Source: Streptomyces sp. NRRL S-1022
Lineage (GTDB): Bacteria; Actinomycetota; Actinomycetes; Streptomycetales; Streptomycetaceae
DNA length: 64,000 nt
Reading direction: 5' to 3'
NCBI RefSeq assembly: GCF_000720135.1
Contig: NZ_JOIU01000001.1
Span: forward strand, 186,001 to 250,000
The notes beneath the pieces are model-generated. The model made no database searches. It saw only the letters and a list, made by a program, of their open reading frames with translations, and was not told the DNA's origin. A program made the translations under genes and the position numbers. The first letter of the stretch is position 1; every line of letters begins with the position of its first letter. Below, one piece after another: positions 17,611 through 26,411 of the stretch.

Positions 17611-17689
17611 GGTTCTCGTGAACATCGAACACGCCGACCGCGGGGCGCCTCCCAAAGTCACGAACAACCCATGCTGGTTCTCGTGAACA
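17611..17689. repeat. Two direct copies of GGTTCTCGTGAACA
   Basis: The 14-base sequence occurs at 17611-17624 and 17676-17689; within it TTC-TCGT-GAA is a short palindrome (TTC...GAA). The copies precede the coiled-coil reading and lie between the terminator and the IS21 remnant. They could be a regulator's sites or element-end repeats; sequence does not decide. Confidence 0.45.
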
Positions 17690-17947
17690 GAACCAGGCGG
17701 GCGAAGATCGCGGTGCAGGTCGACCGGGAGCTGCCCGGCCTGAGTGAGGGCGAGCGCCGCCGGGTCCTCCAGGAGCGGCTGCGGGAGCAGGCAGCCATCG
17801 AGGCGGAGGGCCTCGTGCGGCGGCGGGAGCAGGCCCGCGCGGAGCAGGCCCGCCGCGATGCCGCCCGTGCGGCCGCCCAGGAGCGGGCGGAGCGCGAACG
17901 TGAGGCCGCGGCCGCCTCCGATGCGGTGCGCCAGGCCCTGCCGGGCG
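17671..17947 (+). pseudogene. Basic coiled-coil reading of unknown family
   Basis: From ATG 17671 the frame encodes a positively charged region (RTRRAKIAVQVDRELPGLSE) and then a long Arg/Glu/Ala helix (VLQERLREQAAIEAEGL, and repeated QARRDAARAAA). The reading passes into the IstB-like remnant in another frame, so its natural end is lost. No function can be given. Confidence 0.3.
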
Positions 17948-17949
17948 GT

Positions 17950-18127
17950 CGCGATTGCCTCGAACGAATCGTTCGGCGGCTGGACCAAGACCTTCACCGA
18001 CCCCGTGCTCTGCGCGGCCATCGTCGACCGCCTCACCTTCAACGGCACCATCATCGAGACCGGCACTGACTCCTATCGCCTCGCCAGCACACGAGCCCGG
18101 GCCGAGGAACCCGCCAAGGTCGGCTGA
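17950..18127 (+). pseudogene. IstB-like (IS21 helper ATPase) 3' remnant
   Basis: The reading SNESFGGWTKTFTDP, then CAAIVDRLTFNGTIIETGTD and SYRLAST matches the C-terminus of IS21-family IstB ATPases (SN...W...F.D...A.A..DRL....I...G.SYR). The Walker motifs and the partner transposase istA are missing. The stop at 18127 is followed by about 200 bases in which nothing is recognised before the integrase remnant. Confidence 0.6.
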
Positions 18128-18344
18128 GTGTGCAAGCTGTCGATCTTGACGTGACGACTGTGCGACATCCCGTGAGTTCTCCTGAGCCCGACTGATTCCC
18201 CGACCCCGTGGGCAGGGAGTTCTTTCTCCTTGGGGTGCTCTGCCGCTCTCTGACGTGACTTCGGGATCGTTGAGGTGTTCTCACTTCGTCCGACCGATCC
18301 GCAGTCGGAACGAAGGCGAGGAGGCTCGGGTCGGCAGCGCTGGC

Positions 18345-19407
18345 GGTCGTGCGGGACCTGCCTGAGCACTGGGCGCCCGCGTCGCGGAGGAGTTGGAGCG
18401 GTTCGAGATCGACCTGCTGTCCGGGTTCGTTCTCGCACGGGCCTCGGCGGCCCTGGCGGGCGGCCCGATCCGGGGGTATGTCGGGCGCTGGAGCAGATCA
18501 GGACCTGGTTCGGCCGACCGCTGTGGGAGATGGAGCCGGCCGACGCCGACGCGTACTTCGGGAAGGTGCTGCGGAACTCACCCAGCGGCACCCGGCTGGC
18601 CCGGTCGCAGGCGCTGACGACGTACTTCCTGTTCCTGAAGCTGCGGCACAAGGTCGAACTACACCGGATGACCGGCCGGGTGGTCGAGTGCCCGATCGAC
18701 GAGATGAACCGGCCGCGCGGCGCCAAGGACGCCCAGCTGCGGATCCCGCCGACCGGGCCGGAGGTCGGGACGCTGTTCACCGGCTGGGGCGGCGAGCTGG
18801 CCACCTGCCGCAAGTTCGCCCCTACCGCCAGGAACTACACCGCAGCGAAGCTGATGTCCCCGGTCGGCCTGCGGGTCAGCGAGGCGTGCAAGCTCGACCT
18901 GACGGACGTCGAGTGGGACCTGGGACGCTTCGGCAAGCTCCACGTCCGCCATGGCAAGGGCGCCCCCGGCTCGGGCCCGCGTGAGCGGATGGTCCCGCTG
19001 ATCAACGGCGCCGACCGGACGCTGCGGTGGTTCATCGAGGACGTGTGGGGCCAATTCGACCATGACCACACCCGCCCGGGCACCCCGCTGTTTCCCTCCG
19101 AGCGGAAGAACGCCGACGGCTCCTCGCGCCGGGTGGGCGACGACGCCCTGCGCGGCGGACTCAAGGACGCGGCCAAGGCACATCTGCCGGGTTGGGCGAG
19201 AAGCTGACGCCGCATGTCCTGGGGCACTTCTGTGCGTCCCAACTCTATGAGAACGGGATGGACTTGCTCGCAATTCAGAAGGTTTTGCGGCATTCCTGGA
19301 TCGCTACGACGATGCGGTACGTCCACGTACAGCAGACTCGGGTCGAGGACGCCGGGGTCGCCGGGACCGAGCGGGCCGCGAAGCGGCTGGAAGGGCTGAC
19401 CCGATGA
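18345..19407 (+). pseudogene. Tyrosine recombinase/integrase, frameshifted
   Basis: The core-binding domain appears in pieces (RFEIDLLSGFVLARASAALA, then LEQIRTWFGRPLWEMEP). The catalytic domain has the first Arg in SPVGLRVSEACKLDL, then a frameshift near 19195 moves the homology to LTPHVLGHFCASQLYENGMD with the His-x-x-Arg position read as HxxG-H, then LRHSWIATTMRYVHV with the active Tyr. It ends at TGA 19405-19407, overlapping the ATG of a helix-turn-helix gene, the usual arrangement in this integrase family. At least two frameshifts, so inactive unless corrected. Confidence 0.8.
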
Positions 19408-20483
19408 GGTGGAACCTGCGGTTGACCGCCGCGAACAACGGTGTCTGGAAGGCGTCCGAACTCCAACGAAGGCTGGCCGAGCACGGGTTGGTGATCTCGG
19501 CGGGGAAGATGTCCGGGCTGTGGTCCGGTCAGCCGGTCTCGCTCAAGCTGGAGGACCTGGACGTCATCTGCGTCGTCCTCGGCTGCGAGATCGGTGACCT
19601 GTTGATCCCCGAGCCGGAGAAGGTCCGCCGCCCGCGGCAGGCGGAAGGGACGGAGCGAGCCGTGGTTGGGGCGGGGACCGCCGCACGAGCGGTGGTCCCC
19701 GAGCGCCGGGACGGCCGCTCGCCTACGACGTGCTGCAGGACCTGCACCGACCACGCAGCGGCCCTGCGGCTCTCCACCGTCAACGCGGCGGACCTCAGCC
19801 CGCCCTGGCGCCAGGTCCTCAAGGAGTGCGCCCACGTCGCGTTCATCGCCACACTGACCCTGGACGGCCATGCCGTGGCTGCCCAGCTGTGCCTGCGCCG
19901 CCGGGACCGCGCGTACTCCCTGATCACTGCGATGGACCCCGCACACCGCGAGACCAGGGCATGCGTTGCTGCACTCGCTGTGCGACGACCCGACGGCCGA
20001 GGGCTACACGACACTGGACCTCGGCCGCACTACGGCACAGGACGGCCAGCGCTCCTACATGGCCCCCCACGGCGCCACGTGGACGACCACCCGCACCCAC
20101 ACCGCTGCCGTCGGCAACCGCCCGCACGCGAGGTCCACCGAGCTGGCCGATACGGTGGGCCCACGGTGATCCCCCTTTTGCGCCCTCCCAAGACCACCGT
20201 GTCTGACCTGCCCATGACGGCAGAAGACGCGCCGAACGACATCTCCACAGCCGACATCACGGCCATGCGGCGCACTGGAGTCCTCTTCACGTTCCTTCGG
20301 TCCCGGATCACCCGCCCGGCCCCGCCCCGCCTCGCCGCCCGGCCGTGGGACGTCCGCCGCACGCTGGGGCACCGCCCCGATGCCTGGCCGGCCCCAGCCG
20401 CTCCCCGCCGCGTCTGCGACTGCCCTCTGTGCCAGGCGCTGACCGACCACATCCAGACCGACAGGGCCGGCACCGGCCACTGA
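19404..20483 (+). CDS. XRE-type regulator frame fused to remnant sequence
   Basis: The first 100 or so residues form a small Cro/CI-like helix-turn-helix protein (NGVWKASELQRRLAEHGLVI, then GKMSGLWSGQPVSLKLED and ICVVLGCEIGDLLIPEPE). This type regularly follows integrases of the preceding kind; ATG 19404 overlaps the integrase stop. The frame then runs on, without a stop, through an acetyltransferase remnant that is mostly in other frames, and ends with a Cys-containing tail (RRVCDCPLCQALTDH) that may be a separate element protein. The 359-residue product is probably an accident of fusion; the regulator proper should end near 19740. Confidence 0.5.
   Translation: MRWNLRLTAANNGVWKASELQRRLAEHGLVISAGKMSGLWSGQPVSLKLEDLDVICVVLGCEIGDLLIPEPEKVRRPRQAEGTERAVVGAGTAARAVVPERRDGRSPTTCCRTCTDHAAALRLSTVNAADLSPPWRQVLKECAHVAFIATLTLDGHAVAAQLCLRRRDRAYSLITAMDPAHRETRACVAALAVRRPDGRGLHDTGPRPHYGTGRPALLHGPPRRHVDDHPHPHRCRRQPPAREVHRAGRYGGPTVIPLLRPPKTTVSDLPMTAEDAPNDISTADITAMRRTGVLFTFLRSRITRPAPPRLAARPWDVRRTLGHRPDAWPAPAAPRRVCDCPLCQALTDHIQTDRAGTGH
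19742..20169 (+). pseudogene. BioF2-like acetyltransferase remnant
   Basis: Two frames together give LSTVNAADLSPPWRQVLKEC, then AFIATLTLDGHAVAAQLCLR, HALLHSLCDD and YTTLDLGRTTAQDGQ. This is the C-terminal GNAT fold of BioF2-like (Acetyltransf_6) enzymes, with a frameshift near 19970. The N-terminal half is missing. Confidence 0.45.
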
Positions 20484-20652
20484 GTCAGCTTCGCGGCCAC
20501 GCCACTACCCGCCCAGGCCGCATACGACTCGTGGGCGGATGATCGTATGACCGAGGCCAGGTCGGGGTAGAACGGAGCCGGGTGTCTTCTCGTGGAAGAT
20601 CCCGATACCTCAACTCACGGCCGGCACCCCCGGCGAGATCGAAGGACGCAGT

Positions 20653-20856
20653 ATGGCCAGCGGCACCGTGAAGTGGTTCAACTCCGAGAAGGGCTTCGGT
20701 TTCATCGCCCAGGACGGCGGCGGACCGGACGTCTTCGCGCACTACTCCAACATCGCCGGCAACGGGTACCGGGAGCTGGTCGAGGGCGAGCAGGTTACGT
20801 TCGACGTCACTCAGGGCCAGAAGGGCCCCCAGGCCGAGAACATCATCCGCAGCTGA
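20653..20856 (+). CDS. Cold-shock domain protein
   Basis: 67 residues, a complete single CSD. RNP1 is KGFGFI and RNP2 is VFAHYSN, preceded by the invariant [13 protein letters not shown]. Binds single-stranded RNA/DNA and acts as an RNA chaperone. ATG 20653 follows GAAGGA. A hairpin 30 bases after the stop ends transcription. A second copy lies on the other strand at 22525-22728 with about 80% identity, so this one is probably one of several paralogues; cold induction cannot be told from sequence. Confidence 0.95.
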   Translation: MASGTVKWFNSEKGFGFIAQDGGGPDVFAHYSNIAGNGYRELVEGEQVTFDVTQGQKGPQAENIIRS

Positions 20857-20885
20857 CGCCGCCGCGGCCCCACCTGCGCTACATG

Positions 20886-20912
20886 GAGGGGGCCCGGATG
20901 CCGGGTCCCCTC
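20886..20912 (+). terminator. Terminator of the cold-shock gene
   Basis: GAGGGGGCCCGG and CCGGGTCCCCTC pair over 12 bp (one G-T pair) around the loop ATG, 30 bases past the stop. The stretch 20913-21037 shows nothing else. Confidence 0.75.
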
Positions 20913-21037
20913 TCGCGTCTTCGCCGTACCTCCGTTGCCGCTATGCCAGCGCGGGCCTCCCAAAACCGACGCGGCACGCACACCCAGCGCACACAGTCCG
21001 TGCATTCTGCGGCCTGCCCGCGTCGGGTGCGGCCAGG

Positions 21038-21300
21038 TCAACCGCGGGGCGCTTCGCTCAGAGGCTGTGGCGTCAGCCAGAAGTGGCCGCCCTCGCGGCG
21101 TAGGCGTTTGACCGTGGCCTCGCCGTCCAGAAGCGCGGCGACGATGTCGCCGGAGTCGGCGGAGTCCTGGCGGCGGACCGTGACGATGTTGCCGTCACAG
21201 ATCGCGGCCTCGATCATGCTGCCGCCCCGCACTTTCAGTGCAACAGCTGGCCGTCGCCGACGAGACGCCGGGGCAGGGTCAGTACGCTCCCCCGGGGGCG
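21038..21300 (-). pseudogene. LexA-like S24 peptidase remnant
   Basis: The C-terminal self-cleavage domain of a LexA/UmuD-type protein: [19 protein letters not shown] holds the catalytic Ser, and [20 protein letters not shown] holds the catalytic Lys. Just upstream in another frame is [11 protein letters not shown], which precedes LKVRGGSM in intact LexA, so a one-base shift near 21240 breaks the gene. The N-terminal winged helix is missing. The end also lacks the usual LexA C-terminus. An SOS-like box lies 47 bases beyond its outer end. Confidence 0.7.
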
Positions 21301-21346
21301 GGATCTTGTTTCGCACAGGCTCCGTGGGTAGCTCACACCCAGGTTA

Positions 21347-21362
21347 CCGAACATATGATCGA
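21347..21362. promoter_or_regulatory. SOS-box-like palindrome
   Basis: CCGAACATATGATCGA matches the actinobacterial LexA box TCGAAC-N4-GTTCGA at 10 of the 12 specified bases. It sits in an unusually A+T-rich 60-base stretch between the LexA-like remnant (minus strand) and the DUF6233 reading (plus strand). The nearby TTATAAT (21380-21386) could be a -10 element. Confidence 0.5.
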
Positions 21363-21390
21363 ATACTTATGCGGGAAACCTTATAATCGA

Positions 21391-21768
21391 ATGCGTGAAC
21401 GAATCGCCTTGGCGGGAACTGCTCCGATTCGCCCGCCACGCCGGGTCGTGATCCAGCAGACGGCGGCATCCCTCGCCCGGATCGACCGGTGGATCGCTGA
21501 TGAGGAACGCAGGGAGGCTGAACGCCACCAGGGTGAGCAGCGGCGCCCTCCGGACCCGGAGTGGCTGATCCGGTACGGCCTCAACAAGACGAACGTGGAC
21601 GCCGTGCACACCGGTGACTGCTGGGCTGCGACAGCCGCGTCTCGGCGGTTCCGCGCTCCGTTCGCACGTCGCACGGGACCGCTGTCACGGGTTGCGGCGA
21701 GGGGCCGTAGGCTGGCCGTGCCGATGCGCCGGGCGTTACGCCTGGCCCTGTGGGGCCCGGCGAGTTGA
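21391..21768 (+). pseudogene. DUF6233-like protein, N-terminal half
   Basis: From ATG 21391: RERIALAG, then VVIQQTAASLARIDRWIADE and PDPEWLIRYGLNKTNVDAVH followed by TGDCW. This is the front part of the Streptomyces DUF6233 family (about 100-150 residues, function unknown). After GDCWAA the reading becomes random basic sequence to TGA 21768. The expected C-terminal part (REQAIDALRRQV..CVHC-P-type) is instead found on the opposite strand at 21855-21977. Confidence 0.6.
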
Positions 21769-21854
21769 GGCTGGGCCCCACGCCACTTGTCGCGGGCGTC
21801 GCCCTTCGGCCTGCCGGCTTCGCCCGGAGCCCTGGCCGTGGCCTGTGACATTCG

Positions 21855-21977
21855 TGGCCGGCCAGCCGCTAGTTCCAGTTTCGCTTCCGGGTGGCAGTGC
21901 ACGCAGGGCGCCACCTGGCGACGCAGCGCGTCGATGGCCTGCTGACGGATGACCGGCCTGCACCGGCCGCTCTTCAA
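21855..21977 (-). pseudogene. DUF6233-like protein, C-terminal half (inverted)
   Basis: The minus-strand reading SGRCRPVIRQQAIDALRRQV, then APCVHCHPEAKLELA, matches the C-terminal half of DUF6233 proteins including the conserved CVHC pair. It has no own start. Together with the plus-strand N-terminal half, it accounts for almost one complete protein, so a local inversion of about 340 bases is likely. Confidence 0.55.
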
Positions 21978-21996
21978 ACCGTACGGAATCGGATCA

Positions 21997-22257
21997 CTAT
22001 TGGCACGTACATCGGCACGTGGCCGCGGCCTGTCCGCGTCTGATGGTCGACTCCAGCGCGCCTACTCGGTAGGAGTCTGCCACTGCGGGGGTGACACCCA
22101 GCGCTGCCCACCACTTGGTCAGCTGGGCGTTGCTCACCAGGCAGGTGTTGAGTTTCCAGCTCGGGTGACCCTGCGGCCGGATGTGGCTGAGGACGTCGCG
22201 CAGGGTGTTCTCCATGGCCTGCGGACGTCCACACAACTGGCATACCGCGACGATCAC
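21997..22257 (-). CDS. Small cysteine-rich hypothetical protein
   Basis: 86 residues from GTG 22257. CQLCGRP near the start and CRCTC at the end could form a zinc site. The middle (LRDVLSHIRPQGHPSWKLNT, LTKWWAALGVTPAVADSYRV) looks like real coding sequence. No strong ribosome site is visible and no family was recognised. It may be part of the mobile remnants around it. Confidence 0.45.
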   Translation of the reverse strand: MIVAVCQLCGRPQAMENTLRDVLSHIRPQGHPSWKLNTCLVSNAQLTKWWAALGVTPAVADSYRVGALESTIRRGQAAATCRCTCQ

Positions 22258-22403
22258 ACATCGTCAGCCCTCAACGACATAACGTCGGAAAGGTCAGTAG
22301 CCACGGCGGTCCAGCGGCCAGAGCCCTGTCGAGAGGCGAAGACACCGCTCACGGCGCGGAGCGCTACCTCGTGCAGTGCTGCCCGCAGGATCGTGAAGCA
22401 CAC

Positions 22404-22448
22404 CGCGGCGGGAGCAGGCGGCACCAGTGGCCGCCTGCTCCCGCCGCG
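22404..22448 (-). terminator. Strong terminator of the second cold-shock gene
   Basis: The 19 bp arms 22404-22422 (CGCGGCGGGAGCAGGCGGC) and 22430-22448 are perfectly complementary around a 7-base loop. It lies 77 bases downstream of the cold-shock stop on the minus strand. Confidence 0.8.
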
Positions 22449-22524
22449 CGTGTAACCTCAGAAACGATCTTCACGAGGAAGCCGTCTACCGAAGCCGGGA
22501 TGCCGCGCCTTACTGAGGCGGGCG

Positions 22525-22728
22525 TCAGGCGGGGCGGATGTTCTCCGCCTGCGGGCCCTTCTGGCCCTGGGTGACGTCGAACTCGACCTTCTGGCCCTCC
22601 TGCAGCTCGCGGTAACCCTGGCTGGCGATGTTGGAGTAGTGGGCGAAGACGTCGGGGCCGCCGCCCTCCTGCTCGATGAAGCCGAAGCCCTTCTCGCTGT
22701 TGAACCACTTCACAGTGCCCTTAGCCAT
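22525..22728 (-). CDS. Cold-shock domain protein (second copy)
   Basis: 67 residues, [20 protein letters not shown], with RNP2 VFAHYSN and the C-terminus [13 protein letters not shown] classic Streptomyces CspA-type RNA chaperone. ATG 22728 is preceded by AAGGAGACAG. Its long leader (over 100 bases to the next recognisable element) is typical of cold-shock mRNAs. The 19 bp terminator follows. It faces the other cold-shock gene across 1.7 kb. Confidence 0.95.
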   Translation of the reverse strand: MAKGTVKWFNSEKGFGFIEQEGGGPDVFAHYSNIASQGYRELQEGQKVEFDVTQGQKGPQAENIRPA

Positions 22729-23152
22729 GACTGTCTCCTTCGAGGGAAACCGGGCACGCACCCTGCGCGCCGGGAGGTGATCGCCCTGGTCCGGAGAGGC
22801 GCTGAACAGCAAGAACGCCCGTGATGGCGATCACGGGCGAACAGAACTTCGGAACCACGACTGCTGAATCACAACGCTATAACGGCTTGGCGGCAGCCGC
22901 TACCGATAACGCGCCAGAATCAGCACACGGGATGCCAAGGTAAGCCCGGTACCTGCCCCCGAGGCTGCTATGTCGTGTCAAGCCGCTTGAGGAAGCTCTT
23001 CGCCGTCCAGCCGGCTCCTTCGTGACCGCGTGTGACCGCGTGTGACCGGGGTGCCGGGCGCGGGCGAGGTGTACGCGCGCGATGTCGCCGCAGAGCGTCT
23101 GGCACGTCGGATTCGCGGGCTGGAGGGGGCCGAGGGGGGTTTGGCGTTCGGC

Positions 23153-23272
23153 CGGGTTGATGGCGCGGACGGAACCGTCCTGCATGTCCGTGCTGTACAG
23201 GCGGGCGAGATTGACATCGTCGGCCAGGGCGCGGGCCGCCTCGTCGGAGAAGGGCCGCCGGTGCTTGCCGCG
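23153..23272 (-). pseudogene. Possible recombinase/transposase fragment
   Basis: The reading RGKHRRPFSDEAARALADDV, then NLARLYSTDMQDG resembles a linker segment of large tyrosine recombinases in Streptomyces transposons (G.RRPFSDEAARALADE.NL). Only about 40 residues are recognisable. Flanking sequence from 22877 to 23310 shows no other supportable gene. Confidence 0.3.
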
Positions 23273-23319
23273 GACATTCCCACCGCTGGGCAGCGCCACG
23301 ACGAACACCGCGACGACGC

Positions 23320-23690
23320 TGCTACCCCTCCGACACCTGGGACGACGAATGGGCACTGATCGAACCGCTACTGCCGACACCGGCTTGCGAGACCCCGATC
23401 GGCGGCCGGCCGGAGAAGCACCCCCACCGGGAGATCGTGGACGCGATCCGGTACGTCGTCGACACCAGATGCAAGTGGCCGGCCCTTCCCCACGAGTTTC
23501 CGCCCTAACGGACCTTCTGCAACTTCATGGCCCGCTGGGCCGCCGCCGGCATCGTCGGGCAGATCCGTGACCAGCTCCGCAAACGGATCCGCCGCGAGAT
23601 GGGCAAGGCACCGGAGCGGTCGCAACCGTCATCGACCCCCAGTCCGTCAAGGCCGCCGAGACCGTCGGGGCACTCCGAGTCGCTGATCAC
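23320..23690 (+). pseudogene. IS5-family transposase, 5' remnant
   Basis: The reading PSDTWDDEWALIEPLLPTPA, then GGRPEKHPHREIVDAIRYVV and DTRCKWPALPHEFPP is the N-terminal DUF4096-type domain of IS5-family transposases. A TAA replaces the usual Trp codon after FPP; then NFMARWAAAGIVGQIRDQL follows, with a frameshift to SVKAAETVG-like sequence near 23645. The DDE domain is lost where another transposase remnant begins at 23700. Confidence 0.75.
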
Positions 23691-23701
23691 CTGGGCCGCC
23701 A

Positions 23702-23941
23702 TCACCCTCGCGGCACGTCCACGATCCCGCAGTTCACCGCCTCGTACATCGCGCCGTGCCTACGCCGGTGCTCGGCCACCAGCGTCAGATCCACCGGCGA
23801 GGTCACCGGACCATCCACGCACAGCAAAGCGTCCGCGAGCTCGAACAGTTCATCCCCGCGCGCGGTCAGACAGTCGAGTGAAGCCTCCCGGAAGCGTGAC
23901 GCCCATGCGAACGCTTCCCCGGGACCGGCGTCAGGCAGCAA
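23702..23941 (-). pseudogene. Transposase N-terminal remnant (IS701/NF041680-like)
   Basis: The minus-strand reading SRFREASLDCLTARGDELFE, then LADALLCVDGPVTSPVDLTL and AEHRRRHGAMYEAVNCGIVD matches the first 70 residues of a common Streptomyces DDE transposase. It is cut off at 23702, directly against the IS5 remnant, so one element interrupted or deleted into the other. Confidence 0.65.
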
Positions 23942-24104
23942 GACTCACCCTCACGGCCTTCGTCTCGATCGGTGCACCCTGGTCGGAGCACATGATCAGA
24001 CGAAGGCCGCCTCAGCGTCCGGCGAACGCCCAGGTGAACGAGCAAGTTCGAAGCACATTTCGAAACGTCCCTCACGCGGCCGACCTGGCGATAACGTGAT
24101 CGAC

Positions 24105-24920
24105 ATGGCAGCTGAGGGTGAAGCGACAGGGGAAGAGGCACTGGTCGGCGGCATGGTGAACGCGGGCGCAGTCGTCCGGCGTGGCCACCTGGTGGAACGC
24201 CCGGCCCCGCGCACCGCGCGCACCCTCCACCCCTACCTCCTCGCGCTCAACGAGCACGGTTTCGACGCGGCTCCGACGCCGGTTGGTCTCACCGCGGACG
24301 GTCGCGAACGGCTGACCTTCGTCCCCGGCGACGTCGCCCTGCCCCCGTTTCCGCGCTGGGCGATGACGCAGACCGCGCTGAGATCGGTGGGAAGCCTGCT
24401 GCGGCGCCTGCACGAGGCCAGCGCGACCATCCCGGTCGATACAGGTGTCGAGTGGCCCCGGGACCTGGCCGACCCGGAGGGCGGGACGATGCTGTGCCAC
24501 AACGACGTGTGTCTGGAGAACGTCGTGTTCCGCGACGGTCGTGCGGCTGGCCTGATCGATTTCGATCTGGCGGCCCCCGGCCGACCGCTGTGGGACGTCG
24601 CCATGACCGCCCGGTACTGGGTTCCCATGCTCGATCCCGAATCCGCGACGGCTCTCTATCCCGCAGGGCTGGACGCCCCGACGCGATTGCGGATCCTCGC
24701 CGACGGCTACGGGCTCTCCCGGCAGGACCGCGCTGAACTGCCCAACGTCATCGAACAGGCCACCGCGTCCTGCCGGGCCTTCGTCGCCGACCGCGTGGCC
24801 GGCGGGGACCCCGTCTACACCCAGGCTCTGGCCGAGCGCGGTGGCTGGCAACGCTGGGACCGCATGCAGGAATGGCTGGTGACGCACCACGAGAGGTTCA
24901 CGACAGTGCTGCTGGAGTGA
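24105..24920 (+). CDS. APH-family phosphotransferase
   Basis: 271 residues; kinase-like small-molecule phosphotransferase (aminoglycoside/choline kinase fold). The catalytic loop is MLCHNDVCLENVVFRDG (Asp as base, Asn as metal ligand) and the DFG-equivalent is LIDFDLAAPGRPLWDVA. HND instead of HGD and DFD instead of DWE mark the actinobacterial subgroup without proven substrate. ATG 24105 is used; GTG 24096 is an in-frame alternative. The gene appears intact and single, lying between transposase remnants, so it may have been carried in. Resistance or metabolic role unknown. Confidence 0.8.
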   Translation: MAAEGEATGEEALVGGMVNAGAVVRRGHLVERPAPRTARTLHPYLLALNEHGFDAAPTPVGLTADGRERLTFVPGDVALPPFPRWAMTQTALRSVGSLLRRLHEASATIPVDTGVEWPRDLADPEGGTMLCHNDVCLENVVFRDGRAAGLIDFDLAAPGRPLWDVAMTARYWVPMLDPESATALYPAGLDAPTRLRILADGYGLSRQDRAELPNVIEQATASCRAFVADRVAGGDPVYTQALAERGGWQRWDRMQEWLVTHHERFTTVLLE

Positions 24921-24974
24921 CTGAGTTGAGCTGGGATCTTGCGTTCGTCGATCTTGGTCGGCAGGGTTTTCGGG

Positions 24975-25777
24975 GTGCGTGCTGATCTTGTTCTTGACGA
25001 TCTGTGGGAGCGCGTGGCTCCGCTGTTGCCGCCCACACCCGAGCGGCGTCATCGCTACCCGGGACGGCGGCGAGTCTCGGACCGTGCGGCCCTCGGGGGC
25101 ATCGTCTATGTGCTGCGGACCGGTGTCGCCTGGCGTGACGTCCCGGCTGAGACGGTGGGCTGCTCCGGGGTGACGGCCTGGCGCCGACTTCGGGACTGGA
25201 CCGAGGCCGGCGTCTGGCCCCGCCTGCATGCCGCTCTGCTGGCCGAGTTGCGTCACGCCGACCTCCTTGACCCGGACGACTGCGCGGTGGACGGATCCCA
25301 CGTCCGGGCGCTCAAAGGGGGGGCACGGCGGTCCCTCACCTGTCGACCGCGCCCGTCCCGGCTCCAAACAACACCTGATAGTCGACCGTGACGGCACCCC
25401 GCTTGCCGTCACACTCACCGGTGGGAACCGACACGACGTCACTCAGCCTGCCCCTACTGGACGCAGTCCCACCGATCCGAGGCATCCGGGGACAGCCCCG
25501 CCGTTAACCCCGCCGCCTGTACGCCGACCGCGCGGCTACGACTTCGACAAGTACCGCCGCCTGCTGTGGAAGCGCGGCATCAAGCCGATGATCGCCCGAC
25601 GCGGCGTCGCCCACGGCTCCGGACTGGGAAAAGTGGGTGGTCGAACGCGGGTTCGCCTGGCTGCACCAGTTCGAACGCCTCCGCATCCGCTACGAACGAC
25701 GCGCGGACCTCCACCAGGGCTTCCTCGAACTGGCCTGCAGCCTCATCTGCCTCCGCCGCCTGCGGACCTCGCTGTGA
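24975..25777 (+). pseudogene. IS5-family transposase, frameshifted
   Basis: The N-terminal domain is intact (LVLDDLWERVAPLLPPTPER, then VLRTGVAWRDVPAETVG and CAVDGSHVRALKGG, with the first catalytic Asp in the VDGSH segment). A shift at the G-run near 25322 leads to GPSPVDRARPGSKQHLIVDR and AVTLTGGNRHDVTQ. A second shift near 25460 and a third near 25625 lead to WKRGIKPMIARRG and VVERGFAWLHQFERLRIRYE, with the last Glu and the stop TGA at 25777. The first shift sits where such elements sometimes use programmed frameshifting, but the others make it dead. Confidence 0.8.
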
Positions 25778-25786
25778 AACGATCAG

Positions 25787-26314
25787 TCAGTCACCCAGGA
25801 CCCGTTCCCACAGCAACGCGTCCCGCCAGCTCCCGTCGAGGAAGATCGAGGAGTGCGCGACGCCGCACGGGCTGAATCCGTTGCGGCGCAGCACCCGCTG
25901 CGACGGAAGGTTCTCCAGGTTGGCGGACGCCTCAGCGCGGTGCAATCCGAGTTCGTCCGTCATGACCCGGAGTACGAGCCCGACGGCCCGCCCGGCGTGC
26001 CCTTGATTCTGGGCGACGCTGGCGATCCAGTAACCGACGGAACCGCGGCGAAGGTGCGGCTGCGGCAGGATGCCTCCGACGGTGACCTGCTCGATCACCA
26101 GGTCGTCGGCGAGCACCACACCCGGCCAGACCGTACCGGCCCGGTATCCGGCCGGCAGCCTGTCGATCCGCTCCGCCTGGCCCTCCGGGGTGAAGAAGCT
26201 TGCCGGCTGGTCCGGTTCCCGCGGTCGGAAAGCCTCGAAGTCCCGCACCCGGTGCGCGGCGATCGGGCCGGCATCGGTGGGCTCTATCAGACGGATCCTG
26301 GTGCTGCTGCGCAT
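25787..26314 (-). CDS. GNAT family N-acetyltransferase (RimJ/RimL type)
   Basis: 175 residues, a single GNAT domain that would transfer acetyl from acetyl-CoA to an amine. Conserved parts: IRLIEPTDAGPIAAHRVRD at the start, GSVGYWIASVAQNQGHAGRA (the acetyl-CoA pyrophosphate loop, read here as QNQGHAG) and ANLENLPSQRVLRRNGF, typical of the RimJ/RimL protein-N-acetyltransferase subgroup. ATG 26314 is preceded by GAGGATCAG. The gene is complete between two IS elements. Substrate unknown. Confidence 0.82.
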   Translation of the reverse strand: MRSSTRIRLIEPTDAGPIAAHRVRDFEAFRPREPDQPASFFTPEGQAERIDRLPAGYRAGTVWPGVVLADDLVIEQVTVGGILPQPHLRRGSVGYWIASVAQNQGHAGRAVGLVLRVMTDELGLHRAEASANLENLPSQRVLRRNGFSPCGVAHSSIFLDGSWRDALLWERVLGD

Positions 26315-26411
26315 GGGCTGATCCTCGTGGCGGCGGATCAAATAAGACTGGCCAGCCTGTGCGAGCCGCAGGAGCCGACACTTCTCGTCAAGCACTTCAT
26401 GCTGAAACGAG

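Noticed and set aside
17500..24000. An integrated prophage or intact ICE
   Set aside because: Integrase, regulator, LexA-like and zinc-ribbon pieces occur, but no capsid, terminase, tail, transfer (FtsK-like) or replication gene is present, and the pieces belong to different elements.
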